A DNA stretch of 64,000 nucleotides from Bagarius yarrelli (Eukaryota > Chordata > Actinopteri > Siluriformes > Sisoridae). Positions 56,805 through 64,000 of the stretch are shown here, piece by piece. The notes beneath the pieces were generated by a model, which worked only from the letters and a program-made list of their open reading frames with translations, did no database searches and was not told the origin of the DNA. The stretch spans positions 3,073,168-3,137,167 of the forward strand of contig VCAZ01000015.1 of NCBI GenBank assembly GCA_005784505.1. Direction: 5' to 3'. The position numbers and the translations under genes were made by a program. Positions within the stretch are counted from its first letter, which is position 1. Each line of letters starts with the position of its first letter.

Positions 56805-57579
56805 TCCAAGGTGAAGGCCATGACAGACATCTACAACAATTATGGTTTCCTATGCAAACAGTGTCCAGAAGAGATGGGAAAGTTGAGAGTTATCATATAC
56901 AAAGATCGACCAGAATGGGTACACCAATTGACCAGAGAAAGAGATCAGGGTAGATGAGAAAGGATTGTGGGAAATGCTGTGAGGCCTTTAAGAATCTTTG
57001 TTACCTACACCACTACTGACTCACAAAAATGACTATACAACTGGAAGTCCTGTGCAAACATTCTAGTACACTACATAGTTTCCAGCACAGCTCCAACAAT
57101 TTAAGCCCAGCCCAGTCCTTTTATACAATATACTTCAAGATCCCTTCCATAAAGACATCAAAAAACTAGCTGCACAACACTTTAATTAAGTTTTTTAACA
57201 GACACTCATCAAAAAACTTAGTAGAGGAGTTTTACCATACAGTACATGTCTCACACACAACCAAACTAGTTGTATGAGCCAGGAATAATTAGAGGAAATG
57301 CCGGAGAATTTAAAAAAGCGTGCTAACAGAGCTGCTGAGACATTTACAATAGTAACAACATAAGCATCAAGATGCAGCTTCAGCTGCCAACTGGCTTTAC
57401 CACCATGAGACCAAAAGGGAGTCGAGGAAGCAGGGGCACTAGAACTTGGTCATATGCTGTTTGATTGGCTCTCTGATGACAAAACAATACGGGGAAACCT
57501 CGCAGCCGATGCTATACTAACCACAAGTTCTAATCTTGAAGAGCTTCTTAATCAAAGAGCCACAGACCTGCTGAGCTGA
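56805..57579 (+). pseudogene. Unidentified decayed coding-like frames
   Basis: Two stretches read like protein with few stops. Frame 1, 56805-57032: 'VKAMTDIYNNYGFLCKQCPE' then 'KLRVIIYKDRPEWVHQLTRE', one TGA, then 'RIVGNAVRPLRIFVTYTTTD'. Frame 2, 57274-57579 (102 codons including the end): starts ATG, has one TAA, 'MPENLKKRANRAAETFTIVT', one TAA, one TGA, then 'GALELGHMLFDWLSDDKTIR', 'GNLAADAILTTSSNLEELLN' and a stop. The balanced, charged composition is unlike the Ser/Leu/Phe-rich chance frames elsewhere. I do not recognise the family. It may be a host pseudogene or part of an unrecognised transposon ORF. Confidence 0.4.
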
Positions 57580-58225
57580 TAACAGACCACAACCTTCTTC
57601 CTTACAACTTTTCAGGGTAATAGCAGGGAGGATACGCATTCTAATGATGTCATTCATTTTAAAAGGAATCTTCTACAGATAACAGCAGAACTAAAGCACT
57701 AACTATAGAGTGAATTGGGCCTTTAGAAAATCCCACTATATTTTTTGGTACAACTAAAACAATTGGCTGATGCTGTTTGCATATTGCCAAGTTTTTTTCT
57801 GTTATATGAGATAGTGTGTTCAGTTTTGAGTGTATTTTGTTTCGAATATTTTGTGTTTTTGATAGTTTGATAGTAACAACACATGTAATTTAGGCTCTCA
57901 AAAGTAAAATATTCTGAAAATCAAAGGTTTTATAATAATGATATATGTGCACACATACCAATCAAAGGTCAAAACGCTGTTTAATTTGGCTGAAGCAAAA
58001 AAAAGTCAGAAGTGGCACTAAACGACACACGGTATAATTTCAATATAAAAAATTGCAGTCTGAAAATGTCTGAAAAGAAACGTGTGCTGATAAAGGTTAA
58101 TTTTTAATGATGGATGATGCAATTCTTTTTTACAGGTTATTAACTAACCCTTCCAATAAACCTCCTTCTCAATTATGTAGAAGTAAAAACATGTAGGTGA
58201 GCTCATGTTAACTCATTAAGCGGCT
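57580..58225. other. No gene recognised
   Basis: AT-rich, nothing identified. Confidence 0.55.
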
Positions 58226-58226
58226 T

Positions 58227-58228
<2 letters not shown>

Positions 58229-58289
<61 letters not shown>
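58229..58289. repeat. (AAT)20 microsatellite
   Basis: Perfect trinucleotide tract of about 61 bp, followed by a C/T-rich stretch to about 58540. Confidence 0.97.
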
Positions 58290-58608
58290 CTCCCCCCTCT
58301 CTTTTTCTCTCTTTCTTTTTTCTTTATCTATCAATTTATCTGAAGAGCCTGTACAGCTGTTTATCTCTCTTTATCCCCAAATCTTTTTGTCTGTATGCCT
58401 CTTTCTCTATGTTACTTCTTCTGTTACTCTGTATTTGTCCCTCTGCCTCTCTTTTTCAGTCTGTATCTTTTTGTCTCTAAATGCTTAGCTTTCTGTTTAC
58501 TGCACCCTGTTTTTTCACTGTCCCTCTTTTTTAAAGGAAGTACCTGCTTAAGTGTTGGTACCCCAGTAGTGCACAAAACAATGTCATTCAAGGAGCAAAC
58601 ATGAGTTC

Positions 58609-59100
58609 ACAACACAACTGAATCAAGCCGAAACACAACAGAATCAAGCTGAAACACAACCGAATCAAGCCGCAACACAACTGAATCAAGCTGAAACAAT
58701 TAAATCGAGCTGAAACACAACTAAATCAAGCTAAAACACAACGGAATCAAACTGAAACACAATGAAATCAACACAACTGAATCAAGCTAAACACAACTGA
58801 ATTAAGCTGAAACACAACAGAATTAAGCTAAAACACAATGAAATCAAGCTGAAGCACAACTGAATTAAGCTAAAACCCAACTGAATCAAGCCAAAAACAC
58901 AACGAAATCAAGCTGAAACACAACAAATCAGGCTGAAACACAACAGAATCAAGCCAAAACACAACTGAATCAAGATAACACACAATGAGATTGAGCTGAA
59001 ATACAACTGAATAAAGCTGAAACACAACGAAATCAAGCTGAAACACAACCGAATCAACCCGCAACACAACGGAAATAAGCCAAAACACAATAAAAACAAC
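58609..59100. repeat. 21-bp minisatellite, about 23 units
   Basis: Unit near GAATCAAGCTGAAACACAAC plus one base, repeated with substitutions and some shorter units across about 490 bp. On the minus strand the 21-bp period keeps the frame open and yields a 7-residue repeat (LDSVVFQ-like) at 58870-59178; this is a by-product of the array and not a gene. Just downstream (59237-59272) 'tgttgtgttgtgactttcct' and 'ttgttgtgttgtttg' are complementary in style to the unit. Confidence 0.93.
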
Positions 59101-59104
59101 CCAC

Positions 59105-61150
59105 AATTCAAATTTAAACAGTAACAGAAATGCTCCCGACCAATAGGGGCTGCTGGTCCATGAAATACGCACAGGCATTTAACTGGCCGTTCTGGATGCT
59201 TTACTTTTGCAGCCTGGATTGATTGGGAGAATTTCTGTTGTGTTGTGACTTTCCTTTGTTGTGTTGTTTGCTTTTTAAATGTCGCTTGGTTGTGATAGAT
59301 GTCGTTGTGCTGGGCACTACTGGGCCAAGTGTTTATTGTTAGCAGTCTTCCTCCAATTGCTAAGAGTGTGTTTGTGGTTGGTGGCTGCCTGTAGGCGTTT
59401 TGTCTCTTCCTCCTTGTTGAGAGTCAAACAGGAGGGACGCTACAGATGGCACATCATGAACATGTCCTCAGAAATTGACAGCATTTTTACAAGGCCTTAC
59501 TGTTTTTTGTGTATGTGAGGGAGAGAGGTTGTAAGTGTATGCGTGTGAACATTCTCAGAAACTATAAAGACACGGCGACTGTAACTGCCACGTTTTCGGG
59601 TTGACAAGCCTTTTTACCTGAGAATTCACATGAATGCTGAAAGCCTAAGGCAGTAGGACAAACATGCAACCATATCAATCTTCACTAATGATAAACCAAA
59701 GGATTGTTTTCAGTGTATGTAGACATTTCGGGTCTTTTTAAGCAGATTCAACAAAGCAAGAGTCATATTTAAAATATAGTCAGGATATTACAGGATATGT
59801 TAAGACTGAATGGCATGGGAACTGTACTATTAAAAGTGAACTGTATACGTTATATACACTCGTTTTATAGCTGCTAATAAAGTCACAGTGCATCTGATAG
59901 ACTTTCGACACTTTTTTACACATCTGAAGCTTTAGAATATTGGAAGTGTAAATCTATTCCTACCAGAATAATGTCTGTAAAAGATATTTAAGATGTTTTT
60001 AAGCAGTTAGAAAAGAAAAAAAAAATCTCAGGTGATTTTTTTTCCTATTAATTTATGTCTCTAAATGAGCACATAAATGCTAGGTTAACAACACTACACA
60101 TATTCTGAATCAAGTGCCAAATAATAAAGTTGTTTCTGCCTGTCATGTTACATCCTTTTGTCATGTTACTAGTCAAGTTGTATGTTATCTCTAAAGATCC
60201 CAGGAGGATTTACTGCAGTTAGCTTAACATAATGGTGGAAGTGCATAAAGTTAGCGCATTACAAAAAGTGCACATCTCTTAATAGTTTATATGGTGTGAA
60301 AAAAAGCTTGTGTTAATGCCACACCTTACTTTCATGAGCCCAGAATTTACATGAAGTGTGAACACAGTTAAAAATACCAAAGAATTACCAAGAATGAATA
60401 GAAAATAGAAAACAAGAAAATACGAAAATACGAAAACAAAATTACAAACCAACTGAAACGAAGGTCAGTGATAAAAGATAGGTGTGAACATTAATAAAAA
60501 AATGTGTGTAATCTGAATTTATTTCAAATATAATCAAGGCTTTTTTCTAAAACAAAATTATTGGATTAAAAAAAGATGAATAACATTACAGCATTGTCTA
60601 CACTGACGTTTTTAATCAACACATAATATGTGTTTAAGTAATCCCACTAATTTACAATAAAACAATGGTGTTATATCATTGCTAGCAAAACAATCAGATA
60701 CAGGTTTAACCAATAATATAATTTGCTTAATTTAATGTCAGTAACTTTAGCTACTTCTATTTGGAGGTTAAAAACAAGACAAGAACTAGAAATTGGCTGC
60801 TACATTAAACGTCATAATTAACAAAGCAGGTGATGTAAATCATAGTTGTATCTCGTGGAGTAGTTAGCTTAGCCTAGCCGCATACCAAACCATGCCTTGT
60901 AAATACGGGTAAAAGTTCTAGATTAATATTATAAAGAAACAGATCTGAAAAATCCCACTTATTTCTCAATGTTTTAAGGACGGATTTGCTTTGAGTGTTA
61001 CAGCAGGCCTGATATATTTCTTTATTACAGTATATCTATACCACCTCATTGTGCTTGTTTTTCTTCTGAGTCTTTTATTCTCCTCTTCAGCATCAGAACG
61101 ATATTTTCAGTGTGGGAAATGAGGTTGTAATGTGATGTAACTCTCCACAC
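59105..61150. other. No gene recognised
   Basis: No gene or repeat with clear identity. The plus-strand frame 59279-59518 has no recognisable domain. Confidence 0.5.
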
Positions 61151-61155
61151 ACAGC

Positions 61156-61332
61156 ATGGCTGAGTTCAGAGACGCCAGGGTGAACGACACTTTTCTGAGC
61201 AGTTTGGTGCCAGTGGGCGGTGTGCTGCATGCCAAATTCCCCACCACCATCTGTGTGCTAGCTACATGTCTCCTGACACCGGCTTTGCTTGCTCACACAC
61301 GAACATGGCCTGAACATCATGGACAAAACTGA
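61156..61332 (+). CDS. Candidate short ORF in a GC-rich pocket (58 codons)
   Basis: ATG at 61156 in a fair initiation context (AGCATGG), open for 58 codons to TGA at 61330. The product starts 'MAEFRDARVNDTFLSSLVPV', continues 'GGVLHAKFPTTICVLATCLL' and ends TPALLAHTRTWPEHHGQN. A polar N-terminus is followed by a hydrophobic stretch (about residues 31-47, VLATCLLTPALLA). The pocket 61140-61310 is clearly richer in GC than its surroundings. A CACACACAG just before the ATG could be a splice acceptor, making this an exon of an unseen gene. I do not recognise the protein. A conserved non-coding element or chance ORF is equally possible. Confidence 0.25.
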   Translation: MAEFRDARVNDTFLSSLVPVGGVLHAKFPTTICVLATCLLTPALLAHTRTWPEHHGQN

Positions 61333-61724
61333 TTTTACAAGGTTTTGGCAGGGTATCATACTACTGGTAATGGAATATTTGTGTGTTTTTGTTGCACTTA
61401 AATCTAAGCGTTTCACTGGAAATACTAGCAGATAAAATGTGAGTAAAGCATCAGTTAAGCAGCAAAAAGTTACTATCGGTAGCTGTACTGAACAGGAGTG
61501 ACACACAGCTAAATATGAGTTGCAGTAGAAGAACAATGCCTTCTTTTTCTTTTCTGGCCCTATTATCAGTTGCAAACTGTCTATCCATCACATCACACCT
61601 ATTTTACAACAACCTCATCGGCTTTCCATCACTTACCGTTTTAACTACAGAATACTTTTCCTCACTTTTAAAGCCATTCAGAATCTCACACTCTCATTCT
61701 CTTTCTCCATCCATCTCACTGTTC

Positions 61725-61977
61725 CCCCTGTCCGCCTTGGTACTACAGGGAGCTACCATTACTATCCAGCTAGGGAACTCACTCACTATTTTCTGACCGT
61801 AACATCGACTCTTTTCCACATTTTAAATCCAAACTCCATACCCATCTGTTCAGAATAGCTTACTCCCTCTGCTCACAACTGCAGTGTATTTAAATTGTGT
61901 TGTATCTCATTGTCTTTATTGTACAGTGATGTCATGAAAGGTGCCTATAAAATGCATTATTATTATTATTATTATTA
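61725..61977 (+). mobile_element. L2-type LINE 3' end with (ATT)n tail
   Basis: The tail order 'cacattttaaatccaaactc', 'catacccatctgttcagaat', 'gtatttaaattgtgttgtat', 'gtgcctataaaatgcattat', ending in (ATT)7 (61957-61977), is the end of an L2/CR1-like LINE in fish: the 'TFKS.L.THLFR.A' block, a short 3' UTR with the '..aaa.gcgctataaataaa' motif, and a microsatellite tail. The preceding frame (61515-61796) contains 'ITIQLGNSLTIF', which aligns loosely with the 'A...WN.LP..I' block. A 5'-truncated dead copy. Confidence 0.7.
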
Positions 61978-61979
61978 AT

Positions 61980-62685
61980 CAAAATGATAAAATTAAACGC
62001 ATAAATACCCTTAAGAAGTAGTAGCCAAGAGCAAACATGTCTCAATTTAACATGACTCAATTTAACACAATTAACCACAGTCTAAATGCATGACCGTATT
62101 GGACTTACCCTCTTACAAACCACCTACATTTTTTCAGTTACCATGTTTTTGACCGTTTGTACCTGTGTGTAGTTAGTCTGTTGTGTTTGGCACTGTTTAA
62201 GGTATACATCTGTTTTAGTTATTCTTTGCTAAGTACTGCTTCCTGATGTTAACGAGTCTGGTCTAGACATTCTGCTGGTACCTAGCCAGTGTAAATCAGT
62301 TTGTTAATCCGCTAGTCTGGCACACAAACCTGAAGATATTTTTACGATTTCTTAAAGCGATTGATACCATAAGGACATATGTGTGTTATTTCTTTTGCCA
62401 GTGTTTACAAAATTTGCATAACTTAATTAAATAAATAAATCTGTTTTTTTTTTTAATGGAAAATGATATTACATTTTCTAGTCCTTGGACAAGGAGCTAA
62501 ACTAAATGAAGTGAGCTACTTTGCATATCCGTTAGATGCCTTCTGGGCCAATAAAAGCTATGCTGTTTTAAAGTGTGGCTACTCATTACTACTAGTTAAC
62601 TGACCTGTCCATGTTTTTTGTATCTTTTTGGATTGTTTTTTGGAACTGTATCAAATAAATTTTGCATTTGCATCTGCATCTGTTT
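61980..62685. other. No gene recognised
   Basis: AT-rich, nothing identified. Confidence 0.55.
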
Positions 62686-62687
62686 AT

Positions 62688-62935
62688 GCACTGTGTCATA
62701 ATGGTTAAGGCACTAAATTGCTGATTGAAAGACCAGGAAGATCTGGATTCAAACCCCACCGCAGTCAGTCAGCCACTGTTGGGTCCTTGAGCAAGACCTT
62801 AACCCTTCCTTCTCCAGGGGCGCTGTATCATAGCTGACCCTGTGCTCTGATCCCAACCTTTTAAGATAGAATATTCGAAGAAACTGTAGGGTATATATGT
62901 GACAAATAATGAAATGTATTTAAATTTATATAAAA
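62688..62935 (+). mobile_element. SINE (family A), near full length
   Basis: Head 'ctgtgtcataatggttaagg' (A-box-like), B box GGATTCAAACCCC, body 'agccactgttgggtccttga', 'gcaagaccttaacccttcct', 'ccaggggcgctgtatcatag', 'ctgaccctgtgctctgatcc', then an A/T-rich tail. The most complete plus-strand copy and the best reference for the family in this window. The tRNA-like head indicates Pol III origin. Confidence 0.85.
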
Positions 62936-62939
62936 ATTA

Positions 62940-64000
62940 AGAGCTATTCATGATGTAAACAATGCCTATACAAACAGGCTTAATAAGCCTGCACAGAGTA
63001 ATAAAAAAAATCCAAGAGATGTTTGACATTCATTGTTTTTAAGCAAGAGCATTGTTAAAGAGAACAGTTTAATGTTTAATTTACAATTTTAAAATAATTA
63101 TGTTATGGTTGTTTTTCAGCCCTGGTCACATGACCAAGCAGAATGGTAAGATTTGGTGAACTATTTCCCTAAGGAGAAATGTTGGCACTGTGTGATTTCT
63201 GCATGGCTTTTGTCTCACAATTTTTCTGTCTAGTCTGGGTGGCATAAACTAGCTCGGATTAACGATCTTTCCTTGCCCTTACAGCATGGCACACACAAGT
63301 CTGAATTATGTCACCACGTCCAGCAACAATTTGTAGCCAAAAACTCACAAAATCAATCAGAAAGATTACATTCCTGTCAGCATGAAATACCTGTGCTGTT
63401 GTTTTATGACCTGCATATGTTATTAGCAGCACCATTGTTAGATTTGACCCCCCTAAATATTGATGAAAGATGCTTGGCCGTATCCTCAGTCCCTCCTGCT
63501 TGCTAAAGGAAAAGCTTCTGGTTTATGTGGCAGATTATATGACAATGTGTTAAAGGAAATTACGATTGCCCCTGGTTTTTATACAACTAAGTAGGTTGGA
63601 ATCGTAAGTCGTGCGGTTGGACTGACTGACTGTGTTTATAAGTTGAGCTGATTGCTTGTCTTTGTTTATTGGAAGTTGGTTGATGAATGTGAGCAAAGAG
63701 ATAGCCAGAAGGAGAGGGCCGAACATTTTGATTACATCTTGATTTAGCCTGCCACTGGGTCTTGGCTGTAGTTGTCATTTATCAGAATTGGGCGGTTCCA
63801 TTCACATTTCTGTGTCTTTTTCAATTAGTCAAAACCTATGTAATGGAGAGTATATATAAATAGTAGCTAGCATTTCAAGTTTGTCTACTATTTAAGTTGA
63901 TATATGTAAAAGATCAGTGTTTTGACTATGCAATACATATTATATTTGTTGTCAAAAATAAAATAGAAAATATACAATATTCTTTATGCTGTTTTTAGGA
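62940..64000. other. No gene recognised
   Basis: Ends in AT-rich DNA. A TGGTCACATGACCA inverted repeat (63123-63136) fits an E-box/MITF-type site. Frames at 63273-63506 (plus) and 63587-63778 (minus) have no recognisable domains. Confidence 0.5.

Noticed and set aside
58870..59178. 102-codon frame with heptad-like LDSVVFQ repeats
   Set aside because: A by-product of the 21-bp minisatellite period, which keeps one frame open.
62688..62770. Possible tRNA gene
   Set aside because: Only A- and B-box-like promoter blocks are present, followed by SINE body sequence; no cloverleaf.
63105..63152. Microexon-like segment between GTTTTTCAG and GTAAGA
   Set aside because: 26 bp with good-looking splice signals but nothing to join to; such pairs occur by chance in 64 kb. 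The TGGTCACATGACCA inside fits an E-box better.
1..64000. CRISPR arrays, operons, prophage or bacterial mobile elements
   Set aside because: The tandem arrays lack spacers of unique sequence, and the repeat content is clearly vertebrate.

Overview
This window looks like nuclear DNA of a ray-finned fish. It is AT-rich and has no bacterial-style gene packing. I found no intact conventional protein-coding gene in 64 kb. What can be recognised is teleost interspersed repeats: Tc1-like DNA transposons, an RTE-clade LINE in three places, an L2-type LINE 3' end, a DIRS-type tyrosine-recombinase retrotransposon relic, solo LTRs, a tRNA-derived SINE family in about ten decayed copies, and many (GT)n/(CT)n/(AAT)n microsatellites. 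The SINE family and repeat mix remind me of an ostariophysan, perhaps a catfish. That species guess comes from memory of repeat style and is not proven. The window is best read as intergenic DNA or the inside of a very large intron; the sequence alone cannot say which.

Layout. 1-7 kb: mostly featureless, with a degenerate 'AACATTCTGAGAA' repeat and short microsatellites. 7.1-9.0 kb: a broken minus-strand RTE LINE (endonuclease, then reverse transcriptase with an internal deletion), with SINE copies beside and inside it. 9.8-11.6 kb: three old non-autonomous repeats around one conserved-looking stretch. 13.3-13.8 kb: minus-strand Tc1 relic. 15.9-16.7 kb: RTE 3' end plus SINE. 18.0-18.4 kb: an isolated CpG-rich island. 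20.2-20.95 kb: teleost-wide repeat plus a LINE ORF1 relic. 21-31 kb: sparse, with candidate conserved non-coding stretches (notably 27.64-27.9 kb with a perfect CRE) and a fold-back repeat. 32-39.3 kb: Tc1-like relics, the DIRS relic, SINEs and a second copy of the 20.2-kb repeat. 40.7 kb: RTE 3' end. 46.1-48.8 kb: a nested repeat block holding a solo LTR with a perfect 5-bp target duplication, an LTR-like promoter region and a Ty3/Gypsy reverse-transcriptase scrap. 50.8-51.3 kb: an unexplained CpG-richer block carrying the longest open frame (141 codons). 52.7-55.7 kb: more repeats and a second solo LTR. 56.8-57.6 kb: decayed coding-like frames I cannot identify. 58.2-59.1 kb: an (AAT)n tract followed by a 21-bp minisatellite. 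61.16-61.33 kb: a short, coding-looking ORF in a GC-rich pocket. 61.7-62.9 kb: L2 3' end and a near full-length SINE.

No genes act together here. The history visible is repeated insertion, deletion and decay. The points most worth following up are the DIRS relic in which gag-like and recombinase-like pieces lie close together, the two solo LTRs, the isolated CpG island, the unidentified frames at 56.8-57.6 kb, the short ORF at 61.16 kb and the conserved-looking stretches with recognisable transcription-factor motifs. I do not see a novel multi-gene system. Family names rest on motif recognition by eye; no database search was run.
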